A DNA stretch of 64,000 nt. Source: Tetranychus cinnabarinus. Its lineage: Eukaryota > Arthropoda > Arachnida > Trombidiformes > Tetranychidae. Position 1 is the first letter of the stretch; every line of letters begins with the position of its first letter. The notes beneath the pieces are model-generated. The model did no database searches. It saw only the letters and a program-made list of their open reading frames with translations, and had not been told where the DNA came from. Where the stretch lies: the NCBI GenBank assembly GCA_022266195.1, contig WHVY01000005.1, positions 744,001 to 808,000 of the forward strand. The letters run 5' to 3'. This document shows positions 46,703 through 63,608 of this stretch, one piece after another. The translations under genes were made by a program, and so were the position numbers.

Positions 46703-49700
46703 TTAGACTGGTTGTCCAATCAAAGTCCAATGATGTTTAGCCACAGTACAAGCATATCGAACAATCCTTTTACGATCATCTAGGACGCTCTTAAGGGAAT
46801 TTAGAACCAAAGGTCGATAAGGAAGCAGTGTAATTTCATTAATTGTTTTGGCAATAGTGGTAAGACAATCAAGTGATTTACGTCTTATCTCAAGGTAGGG
46901 TGAAGCTTTTGAAAGCTCTAGAAGACGATTTATGATTCCAGAAATATTTCGAATCAATGTTACTGAATGAGCTTCTACCATATGATTCAGGCAATCTAAG
47001 GCAGTCATCTGATTCGCTGGAGCATTGCTTTCTTCCAGATTGAAAATGGTCAATGATTGAAATTTGTTGATTTCATCTCGAATAACTGTTTTGGGTAGAT
47101 TTTTCAGATGATTGAGAAGACAAAGAGCATAAGATCGTTTTCTCCACTCTGTTGATTCGTTGTAACCTTTCAACAAGGGCTGACAAGTTTCGTAGAAATA
47201 TTTTTGCGTATAGAAAGGTGATATATTGAAGCCATTTTTATGGTTGTAATAATTGAAATCTTTGTGAAAAGGCACGAAGTTTTTAGCAATAGTTGAAACT
47301 ATCAATTCATCATTTTGATTTTGCATTAGGTTTAAAAGTTGGTTGGTGAAAAAATTTGAAAATTCACCTCCTCTAATGACTAGACCACGGTTGCATGAAA
47401 TTATAATTCGGATGGATGGAGTAAGCGTTGCAGTGTCTTGAAGAAATTGATTCAGTTGAGTGTCTAGAAAATCAGTCAGATTAACCAATCCTTGGTCAGT
47501 TGATTTATTGAGGATCACTTCGATAATAACAGCTAGAGAGTCTATAAGTTGATTTGCGTCAGGTGAGAGGATATGCCTCAGTATACTTTGTATGAGATCA
47601 ATCCAGGAAAATGAAAAATCTATCGATGAATTACAGATTATACATTCAATTACTTTAGACAGATTGGTTGGTGGAGTTGATGATGCAAATGAAGATGGCG
47701 ATGAATCTTGACTCGGTTGCATAGTCCTCAATGAGTTGAGAAAATTTTCAAAGATACAGATTTTACAAGATGACGATGTTAATTGAAGAATTTTGCTGAC
47801 TATTTCATTAAGATTTTCATCAATCAGTTCATGATCCAATTTTAGGATTGGACTCAAAATAGATTTGGAAAAAATCTCAAGGTTTGATGAGTTAATTATT
47901 TGACAGGTGCATTCCGCGAAAGATTTCTTAACCTTTTTTACCAAAGCTGCAAGAAAAAATAAATAAATGTAAGGCTATTATTGTTTACTTTTCAAAAATA
48001 TTCAAAATACCTGTATCAGCCTGCGATTGATAAAACAATTGAACGGCAAGATTAGCTATCTTTTTAGAGCTATCTTCCGCAAGTTGGTTTCCTTGTAAGC
48101 AGCATTTCAATGCTTCGGATAATCTTAAAAGCCTTTCCAGATCATCATTTGTTAAATCACATGAGTCTAAATAAATATAAATAAATAAATAGAATGAGAA
48201 CATGATATAAATTACATACAAGTAAAAAACTTTACCAGGTAATTTTCCAAGCAGATTTTGAGTTATTTCCTTCTGGCATGAATCTGGATATTTAACACTA
48301 AATTCTGACAGTAAATCTCTAATTTTTTTCCTGGAAAGAAAAAATTGATTAGAAATTAAGCTAATAGATATCTATCAATAATATATCAAAACAAACCTTA
48401 ATCTATCATCCGAAGAGGAAGGCTCACTGAGTGTTAAAAATAAAAGACCATGAGCTAGGGCTTGCTCTTCATGGGATTCCCATTTGAAAGGACACTGAAC
48501 GAAATTGTAGAGACATTCAACCGCAATAAGTCGTATGTGATTTTCATGCGAGTCAAAAAGTGAAAGTAGGTGGGTAAGAAGTATCTCTTGATCTGGAATC
48601 CGTGGAAAAAGATCATTGGACTGAACAGTTTTCCATGAACGAAAAAGATGGTTGAATCCTTCCAAAAATTCTCGGGGTTCACTAGAATGATCAAATATGA
48701 CATTTTTCATCAAAATCGGCAAAACATGTGAACCAATTTTTTTCATATAATAATCACAACAGGCACTAATGGTTGCAAGAAACTGAATAGCTGTTCCAAA
48801 AAGTTTGAGAGAAAGCTTATTTAGTGCCCCATCCAGGTCACCTAGCACCTCTTTGAGAAATTTATCTGATAACTCAGGTGAATTTTTGATTGAAAGAAGA
48901 ACGGTAATCATAGCTTGGGTAGCCTTTTCAGAAATTTTGTTTACATTTATTCTCAAAATGTCGAAACGTATGGCTGACCAAATTGAGCCAAGAAACGATG
49001 AAACTGCTTTTCCATAAACAGGAGTACAACTAATGATCATGTCATATGCATCGAGTTTAGCACTTTCCACATCTGATTCGAGTTTTTCAACAAAAAGTAG
49101 ATATGCAAACGGAGCAAAAGATGAACTGGCCATAAAGCACTTTTTCAAAGCCTCGTGAAGATCATCTCTGGTGATTTGAATCCCTTTTTCTTTAGTCTGC
49201 AAAGAAGAAAATATTCTGAAATAAGGAGATTGAATCAAGAGTAAGAGTTAGAAAAATATAATCAACAAAAGTAAAACCTTACAGGATTGTAAACAATCGG
49301 AAAATAACAGCTGACGATAGCAAATATCTCTTCTTCTAAATGTCCTAGAGATAAACTACTGACTACTTTGTTGAATAAATCAAAACACAAAAGAAGACAT
49401 CGAGGGTCGCGTTCTCCTTCCATAATTTGAATGAAACCATATAAAAAATCATTGTTGATTGACTTAAATGCTTCCAGATGTGATGAGAATAGACTACCGA
49501 TTAATTGGTAAATTATAAATCTCTCTTGAATAGGTAACTGTTGATTGGCAACTTCTCTATGGATAGCTGTAAAAATGCTTATCGCTTGCTTATTCGAGAT
49601 CGGAAAGAATCTCGAAAGATGAAGCAATGATTTAGCAATGATCGGAATAAACGAATGGTGATCACTTAACCGAGAGATCAAATATTCAGTTAGATATTCG

Positions 49701-49894
49701 GTTTCTATTTCTCCCAAACTTCCAGGACTGAGCAATTCAATGTAACCTGCAAGAGTTTCGATTCCTTTGGTTCTTTCATCTAGATTGGATGATGTTAAAG
49801 CTGTTCCATGGCTAAGAATAAAATTTTCCAAGCTTGATTCATTTAAAAGACTCTCATTAAGTGCCCTTACTAACTCTGAACGAGTATCCGTCAT
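46703..49894 (-). CDS. MMS19: MMS19 homolog (cytosolic Fe-S assembly targeting factor)
   Basis: Exons on the minus strand: 49283-49894, 48397-49196, 48236-48330, 48011-48166 and 46703-47946. They sum to 2907 nt and 968 residues (human MMS19 is 1030). MMS19 is the HEAT-repeat scaffold of the CIA targeting complex, delivering Fe-S clusters to XPD, DNA polymerases, primase and helicases. Family features: N-terminal LDERTKGIETLAGYIELLSP and YLTEYLISRLSDHHSFIP, then FYICQYLIGSLF-like text (FIIYQLIGSLFSSH), FIQIMEGERDPRCLLLCFDL, VSCYFPIVYNP, ITRDDLHEALKKC, and C-terminal HEAT repeats ending RIVRYACTVAKHHWTLIG. Introns are 65-86 bp with normal GT-AG ends. It is head-to-head with RPL3, 508 bp apart. 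A fragment of its spliced mRNA lies in the LINE 1.8 kb beyond its stop codon. Confidence 0.93.
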
Positions 49895-50402
49895 CCTAAC
49901 AGAATTAAATCAAATTCAACTGGTTTAAAGAAAGTGCACACAAAAACAACAAAACATAACATTTGTTCAAAACATTTGAAAACATCTGAAAAAATAGTGA
50001 GCCTAGAAATCTGTTTCCGGAAAAATGCCAAGGAGACACTCCTTCCATCTTAAGAGTTACCGCGTATTTCAAAGAAACAGTTTTTACTATCTCTTAATTA
50101 GTTTCATAATTATATTCAATCAAAACAACTGTAATTATTGCATAAGCTGTTGAGCAAGATTACAATTAACAATCAATGATTGCTAAAATATCTTGATAAA
50201 AATAAAATATCTTTTTTGAAATATGCGGTACTCTCTAAATTAGAGGGCGCTTTTAAATCTCCTTGGTTTTTGCTGGGGAAACGGAAATGAGAAAGAAACT
50301 AAGTTTTGTGTTGAGCATTTTTCTTATAAACGTGCACTCTTTAACACGTTAGTGGTTAGTTAACTTCTTTTAAGTAATTTAATTTAATTTAATTTTGTTA
50401 GG
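49895..50402. promoter_or_regulatory. Shared upstream region of MMS19 (-) and RPL3 (+)
   Basis: A 508-bp intergenic region between divergent start codons must hold both promoters. No TATA box at a sensible distance stands out on either side. For RPL3, short pyrimidine-rich stretches near 50310-50340 could be a TOP-type start region, but this is only a guess. Confidence 0.5.
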
Positions 50403-52286
50403 ATGAGTCATCGTAAGTTTTCAGCTCCCCGTCATGGGCACATGGGATTCGCTCCTAAAAAGCGAAGCCGAAGACACCGAGGTCGAATTGGTGCTTTTCC
50501 TAAAGATGACCCATCTAAACCTATTCATCTTACGGCCTTTATTGGTTATAAAGCCGGTATGACCCACATTGTTCGTGAAGTCGACAAACCTGGTTCAAGT
50601 GAGTACTTATAGTTTTATCTAATTTTGTTCCGATTACTCAAATACCATCTTTACTCGTTTGCTGATCAACAGAGGTTAACAAGAAAGAGGTAGTCGAAGC
50701 AGTTACTATCTTGGAGGCCCCACCAATGGTTATTGTTGGTTTGGTGGGTTACATTGATACTCCACGTGGCCTGAGAACTTTCAAGACTATCTTCTCTGAA
50801 CATTTAAGTGAAGATTGTAGGCGAAGATTCTACAAGAATTGGTTGGTATTGGTGAATAATTTCAAGAGATGGGGGCATTACTTGTTCGCTTAAAGACTCC
50901 GCTTGGTATTAGTTTATCTGATTACCAATGAGTCCATTTGACATGAGTTATGTCTCCTCTCTTGAGCTTTATAGCTTCAAGATGAGACATACTAATGATA
51001 ATTTTTACTCTACAGGCACAAGTGTAAGAAAAAGGCTTTCACTAAATATGCCAAAAAATGGCAAGACGAAGACGGTAAAAAAGCTCTTGATAAAGACTTT
51101 GCTCGAATCAAGAAATACTGTACCGTTATTAGAGTAATCGCTCACACTCAGATGAAGCTTATGAAGAAACGACAGAAGAAAGCTCACATCATGGAGATTC
51201 AAATCAATGGTGGAACTGTACCTGAGAAAGTTGAATGGGCTAGACAACACTTTGAAAAACCAATTCCCATTAGTCAAGTTTTCGCTCAAAGTGAAATGAT
51301 TGATGTTATTGGTGTTACCAAGGGTAAGGGTACTGCAGGTGTCACCAGCCGATGGCATACCAAGAAACTTCCAAGGAAAACACATAAAGGTCTTAGAAAG
51401 GTTGCCTGTATCGGTGCTTGGCATCCAAGTCGTGTCCAATACACGGTTGCTCGTGCTGGACAGAAAGGTTATCATCATAGAACTGAAATCAATAAGAAGA
51501 TCTATCGAATGGGTAAAGGTGTTCATGTTAAAGATGGTGAAACAATCAAAAACAATGCCGCAACTGAATACGACACTACCAACAAGACCATCACTCCAAT
51601 GGTATGTATTAGTTATTATATGAACTTTCCATTCTTATTCTATGATGATTCTATATGTGTATAATTTTGTACATCTGATTAATGACGATATCATTAGGGC
51701 GGTCTGAAAGATTTTTGTTCTTAAAATTTTATTTTTCTTCGAAAATATACTAATCGGCCATTTCTTATTTCTTTAGGGCGGTTTCCCCCATTATGGTGAA
51801 GTAAACTGTGACTACATCATGATTAAGGGTTGTGTAATGGGTCCTAAAAAGCGAGTTATTACACTTAGAAAGGTAAGCCATGCTGGTTTTTTATTTTCCT
51901 TATTTTTCCCAATGATGATAAACTTAGAGCCAATCCAATGAATGTGATCATGATATTACAATGATAGGACTGATTATGGACTATTCTAAACATTGGTCAT
52001 TTTTATTTTCATCTATTAATCATAATTCTTTTCTATTTTAGTCTCTCCTGGTACACACCAAGCGAGCTGCTCTTGAGGAAATCAAACTCAAGTTTATCGA
52101 TACATCATCTAAATTCGGTCATGGTAGATTCCAAACTCATGCTGAGAAGAAGGCTTTCATGGTTAGTTTTATTTACATCTTTTTCTTTAAAGCTTATCAA
52201 CTGAATTTTTTATTAATCTCAACCTTTTATTTACTCTTTAGGGTCCATTGAAAAAAGATCGACTCCGGGAAGTTGAAGGAAAGTAA
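50403..52286 (+). CDS. RPL3: 60S ribosomal protein L3 (uL3)
   Basis: Exons 50403-50598, 50673-50841, 51016-51601, 51777-51872, 52042-52161 and 52242-52286 give exactly 403 residues, the same as human RPL3. uL3 is a core 60S protein that reaches toward the peptidyl transferase centre. The sequence is strongly conserved: [93 protein letters not shown] and [24 protein letters not shown]. The TGG codon of FYKNW is split by intron 2. AATAAA at 52326-52331. Introns 3 and 4 carry likely C/D snoRNAs, as RPL3 introns do in vertebrates. Convergent with the Orai gene, whose stop is 193 bp away. Confidence 0.98.
50949..50991 (+). other. Stable hairpin in RPL3 intron 2
   Basis: TATGTCTC (50949-50956) pairs with GAGACATA (50984-50991) and CTTGAGCT (50961-50968) pairs with AGCTTCAAG (50973-50981, one bulge), closing a TTAT loop. 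A smaller stem, TTGGTA with TACCAA, lies just upstream (about 50902-50927). Two hairpins joined by a hinge containing ACATGA (ANANNA) recall an H/ACA RNA, but no ACA follows the 3' stem, so I do not call a snoRNA. Confidence 0.5.
51642..51707 (+). ncRNA. C/D-box snoRNA in RPL3 intron 3
   Basis: Boxes in order: C ATGATGA (51642-51648), D' CTGA (51675-51678), C' TGACGA (51683-51688) and D CTGA (51704-51707), 66 nt from C to D. The nine bases before box D, TAGGGCGGT, are complementary to ACCGCCCTA, which I recall in arthropod 18S rRNA (ATACCGCCCTAGTTC); with one wobble the pairing extends to 11. The fifth base from D would direct 2'-O-methylation of the C in ACCGC. The core GGGCGG in this register also resembles vertebrate SNORD43, likewise hosted by RPL3. 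Terminal stem pairing is weak. Confidence 0.72.
51912..51973 (+). ncRNA. C/D-box snoRNA in RPL3 intron 4
   Basis: C box ATGATGA (51912-51918) and D box CTGA (51970-51973), 62 nt apart, with flanks that can pair (TCCCA before C, TGGA after D). Just after box C lies CTTAGAGCCAATCC, fully complementary to GGATTGGCTCTAAG, a conserved LSU rRNA stretch as I remember it, followed by a degenerate D' (AATGA). This would be a D' guide for 28S rRNA methylation. No target was worked out for the D guide. Confidence 0.72.
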
Positions 52287-52478
52287 AAACCACGATGTAT
52301 CTTTGATTAGAATTTTGCATTCTAAAATAAATGAATTAAAACACAAATTTTATTTTCTTACATCCTTTCATTTTTAATCAATTAATTAAAATTCAATCAA
52401 TTCTATTACTTCAACTCAATCCTTAAATTGGTTTATTGTAACCAAACTGAGTAAGTTGACAATGAGATTTCTTAGAGA

Positions 52479-53337
52479 TCAGACCTGAAAATTGGCTTGT
52501 TCATTATAACTGTCCATTGGTAATACAGGATCATTTTTTAATTGAGAAGCCATAGATTCAATCTCTTGCAGGTTTTTAGCTGATGTTTCAAATTTATGAC
52601 TTATCAATCGGCGATAGAAATGCACAGCGAATCCAATAAAGATGATAAAAATTGGTATCAAAAGAAGAGTCGCGGCAAGAGCTGCTTTGTGTCCAGTGTT
52701 TCCCTGGTTTACACCGAAGTCCCAGAACTTGACCCAACACAAGATAGCTATTTCAATAAGAAACAAAAAGATCCCAAGAACTGTTGAACATGTCCACGCA
52801 ATTTCAATATAATGATTGAGCTTTTCATGTGGAGATTCACTAACTTTGCCAATTCCATTTATCGTACAGACCACTTCTAGGTGAGGTAAAATGCAAGTCG
52901 ATATCATTAACGCAAGCATATGCATAGAAACAAGTAAGACAGTACAAATAGCAAATGATATAAGTAGTCCAAAAGGAATTGGATTCTTTGAATCAGGATT
53001 CAATTGCACTTCCACCATAGCTATCTGGAGATTTCGAAGATATTTCATGGGAGAGAAGAGAGGAAGAATGAGAATATTTTGTATTATTTTTTTGATTGTA
53101 CTTCCTCATAAAGAATTCAAGGTTTCATAAGAAAAAACAGATTTCTAGAAAAATTACCATAGCAAATCCAGATAATAATGCCGATGTCCTTTGGGAAGCC
53201 TTTAATTTAGCTCGACTGAGATGTAATCGTCGCCATGAAAGGGAATTCACATGGTCTTGTCGTGACATTTCCTTAGCGTTATATTTGGTACAGAGATCAC
53301 TGAGAAAGTTGGCTGTTAGAGAGTCCAAATTTTCCAT
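52479..53337 (-). CDS. Orai: Orai store-operated calcium channel subunit
   Basis: Exon 1 is 53158-53337 and exon 2 is 52479-53024 (minus strand), in phase 0 across a 133-bp intron; 241 residues. Orai forms the CRAC channel pore in the plasma membrane and is gated by ER STIM. Exon 1 carries the extended TM1 segment [26 protein letters not shown], and exon 2 continues IAMVEVQL. Glu65 corresponds to the selectivity filter (human E106) and Arg50 to human R91. Then follow TM2 ([20 protein letters not shown], with STCILP), TM3 ([20 protein letters not shown], with the E190 equivalent) and TM4 ([18 protein letters not shown]), and a C-terminal helix for STIM binding. The start is the first ATG after an in-frame stop. 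The position of the human V102 gate is Ile61. Confidence 0.96.
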
Positions 53338-56300
53338 TACTATTTGAGCTACTTTGATCACTTTTTAGCTCTTCGTTAGATCCAAATTTTGTTCAGTCAC
53401 CGAGCAGAACAGGTTCCCAGCACGTTCAATATTGTTGATTGTCCACATTAAAAACAAATTAACTTAATAAAATCACAGTTTATTAATCTAAATGAAATAA
53501 ATTGTGATAGATGAATTTTTAAAGATGTTGAAGAAATAAATTAGAACAAGTAGAACACAATTTGTTACAGTGAAATGAATAAACGGTTGCACAAAAATGC
53601 TCAAGATGAGATTTACATTATGAGATAACAATAAAAATAAGAATTGATCAAATTGACTAAATGGTATAATTGGTCAAACAATTTCCATTGGAGATTCAAA
53701 TCTTCAAAGAGTGAGGTTGATGGTGGGAACTTTTGTTAAGAAAATGATTAACTAGACAATGAATTAAAAACAAAAGATTTCCGTAAAAATGCAGCAAAAA
53801 AATTGTACACCAAGATGAAAACTTGAGCTCAACATTTGTAGACAATCAGATGTTTCAATAAATAGTATAAAATCAGCATGTAAAAGTTCTTAAAATCTTG
53901 GTACACAAAGATTTATAAATATAAATAAGTAGGAAAATAAATTGATTAGATAATGTATCACTGGTCAAAAAAGATGAATGCTGAAAATTGGTTGAGCAAA
54001 GCCTTACAGAATTGCCTTCTGAATTAAATGATTAGACGGCCCCTTTAACCAGATGTAATATTTGCTGTGATGTATTTCATGAAAATTATTGAATAATCAA
54101 TTTATTGGCTATAAAAATGGAAGAATGTTCCAATAAAACATTTTAATCGACACTTTGTGCTTAATCAGTGTACTTAAGCATAATATGATATCAAATAAGT
54201 CATCATTTTCACTTGACATTGTGGTTTATTGGGTTAACGTTTATTTCACCTCAAACCGATTGGTTCAGTTAATCTTTGATAAAAGTTGAGCTCAGTTTCA
54301 TCTATTAATATTATCTATTATTTGCATTAATTTATTATTTTTTTTACTTTGTTTACTTGTTAACGATATTTCTTTTCTATCATAAAAAACTTGTGCCACT
54401 ACAAAACTTATCAAATTTACAAACATCAGTGTGTATTTATGTGAATTACCTGTCAATTTTTATCATAATTTGTCCCTTCTTATATCAAACTGTTGATTTT
54501 CATTTCTATTATTTGCGTAGATTTATCTGAAGAGACCATCTACTGAGCTGATGAACATTGATTCCTTTCAATCAGGCAATGATGTTGAGCCTGTCAAGCT
54601 TGTCAGCGCAATGACGATTAAATTTAGTGAAGTCAAATTCAATCTATCAAATCCATTCATCACCATAATGATCCTTCATGAGAGATCTAGTAATCATCAA
54701 AATAATTAAAAATGACCAAAATCCTGTGTTGATGTTGGATATTTCAACAGAACTTTACCTCTATTCTTCTATCGATTCTTAATCGTTACCAGCAACAAGT
54801 TAAACATTATACTCAAGCTAAAGAACTCTTTAATTTGTCAATTATACCATAAACTTCCGCTATCTAGATTTAAAGGATATATTTCTGAATTTATCTGCAA
54901 TGATTTACAAGTCATGCCATGAACTGGAATTTAATTACATCAAATCTGGCGAAGAGACGTCTCTATAAGTTCTTGGAATATCACTATTCTGTAGGCAGAT
55001 TAGATGCTGATCGATTGGATTTCATTCTAAATACTGTGACTCGCCAAAATGGATGAATGGTTAAGGAGGTAGAGATTTTTCTCAGCGAAAACAATGGTGT
55101 TAAAGATTCTAACAATCATTTGTCAGCTAGGAAAGTGCTTATGATGGCTTTCGAGTCCAGGCTCTTCAAACAGATTCTTACATTGGTAGACTCACTGCTA
55201 AAGATGTCTATCTGATGGTTTCCGATGGGTTAAAATTCATAATATCTTACAATGTGTCACAGATTTTACAATGGATTTAAGTATGAGAACTTGCTATACG
55301 ATTAATGGGCTGAAAACAAATTTTTTTATATGTTGTATCATTTTAATTGCGAAAAATCGATTTCAAAGAAATTTTAGTTCAAAGTGATACTCCATATGAT
55401 GGTTTATAACAATGATCATGTACAGTTAATCAATTCGCTGACTTTTGCTTGAAGGATAAGGAATTGAATCATTGATTAAGGAAACAGTTGATTAGTCTAG
55501 AGAATTTCTCGTGATTTAGTAACTATTAACACTATGATAATGATTATGCAAAGAACAATTGGTTGCTATAGAGAAGAGGAAAATGTTTCAAGGAGAGTGA
55601 ATAATACGTGGGAAAATGAGGTTTATTTAACACCATAAATTGATATCTGATGAGTTATTAAATATTGATTAAACACAAGACTTAATAAACACATTGCTAT
55701 GATATAACCTGTTTTTACTTGCGCTTGTCCCAAATAATAATGATTAGAGTGTTTGAATTTACCGGTTAATTCAAGAGCCGGTTACAAGGCGGGTCAGTCG
55801 ATAACAAAATAAAAATTACATCATATAATTGTCCTCATAAACTGGAAGCAATGAGGTGAATCATTGTAACTATTTATAACACTTTAATGGTACTACAATA
55901 AAGCACCAAAACAAAAATATCAATAGAGAGAAACACTTGTAACCAGAGAATATTCGTAACACATGAAAAAGATAGTTCAGAGTCAAAGAGAAAACAAAAT
56001 TACATTGCTCCAAAGTTCTCCATGATTCTGGTGGAATTGGAGAAATTTAAAAGCTGAAAGTCAGTCCGGTTCAATAGTAAATCATGAGTGATCTCATTAA
56101 ATTCAATCATTTGTTTGACATCTTAATAGAAAAGTGAAATGCAAGTGATGAGAGGATAAACTGTTGTTTCCTATTGACAATGCTCATTGCACTTGGTAGT
56201 GTGTTATGGCAACATATTGGAAAAGACTTAGATTTATTAAAGTGAAGGAGATGATAATAAAAATCTAATTTAACTGTTGAACGCGAAATTAATCATTTTA

Positions 56301-56624
56301 AATTGGTTAAATTAATGTTACTTTAGATAGAATAGGAAAAAAAATTCTATCATTAAGACTGACTGTTACATGTCAGCGGCCCCCAAGCAAAAAGGAAGGG
56401 GAGTGGTAAATGTTTTTGGGCAACCCACAAGCTTGAAATTTTTTGTAGCTGTATTCATTTTTTCATGAATATCAAAATTTGATAACACAATTTTGTTTGT
56501 TTCTAATCATCCAGTTTCTTCTATTTATTCTGTTTTTTTCTTTTCCTTTTCTTTTTTCTTTTTTCTTTTTCTTCTTTTCTTAGTCTTCTTTCTGCTCTTC
56601 AGTTCTTTCTCTTCACATCTAACA
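53338..56624. other. Spacer between Orai and PKN; probable PKN 5' region
   Basis: About 3.3 kb, AT-rich. Near 54530-55260 several open pieces (such as IYLKRPSTELMNIDSFQSGN and KRRLYKFLEYHYSVGRLDAD) in different frames look like a decayed protein gene of unknown family. A long pyrimidine tract at 56530-56622 ends in CATCTAACAG, which looks like a splice acceptor, so upstream non-coding or coding PKN exons probably lie in this stretch; I could not find them. Confidence 0.45.
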
Positions 56625-56678
56625 GCAACATACTTTTGTTAATTTTGATCCTATTCTATAAGGTGGTGGTGGACAACG

Positions 56679-61414
<4,736 letters not shown>

Positions 61415-62335
61415 GCTGTACAATTTTTGTTAAAAAAAAGTTTTTTACTGCATCTAAAAGCTTTTTATTACATTTCACTTTAAATTCAAAAATGCACAAT
61501 GTATAAAAAATTTTCGTTCCAAACCCTTGCAAACTAATTGTCGTTAATCAAAAAACCAAGCTCTATATCTTTCAACGTTTTAAATTACGAAGAGTAAATA
61601 CGAAAACAATTTAAAGATGAATTCGGCTATAAATTAACACTCCTTTTCATATTACATTATAAGCGACTTAATTTTTTTTACCTTAATGCTTATTTTGATT
61701 TTGTGATCTGATTTTGATGGACTACTTAAAAAATTTGTAGTCAAGCTAAATGATGTAAAGGTTTTCGAGATTATTTCTCACAATTTCCTAGTTAATAGTC
61801 ATTTTCATATTAAATTTTGATCAATATTTGTTAACGAAAATTAATCATTCGATTCATCAACCAATTTTTGAAACAATCATGATCAATCCTTTGAATGAAT
61901 GTGATTTATTCCAAGAGAGTGATCAAGCTAAGATGAAGAAACCTTTACAATAAATGCTTTTTGCCTGTTATGCCTTAAATTATTCAGATATCTATCAACA
62001 TTGACACTTAAACATAAAGTTCTCGTTCTTAAGTGTTTTTAAACATAAGTTCGTTCATTATGCAAGTAATATGCTGCATTATTTTGTCAATAAACATAAA
62101 AAAATTAAAATAATTTTAATTCAAAAAAATGTGTTTCTTATTTCACAAATGGCTCAATAGTTTGCTCAACATTTCACTAGTAAATTCAAAAAAGGCGCTT
62201 TTAGTTTGTAAAGGCTCTTAGGCTCCACCTACTCAGTTCATATGCTTTGAGTTTAGTTTCCGTTTCCTCACCAACATACACTCTATTTTTCTTCGGGTTT
62301 TGATTGCTAATTTAATTTAATTATCTAAGTTTAAA
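61415..62335. other. PKN 3' UTR and RPL5 upstream region
   Basis: AT-rich, with a possible poly(A) signal AATAAA at 62089-62094. The pyrimidine stretches at 62260-62300 (for example CTCTATTTTTCTTC) would suit a TOP-like RPL5 start site; no TATA box is evident. No other gene. Confidence 0.5.
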
Positions 62336-63608
<1,273 letters not shown>

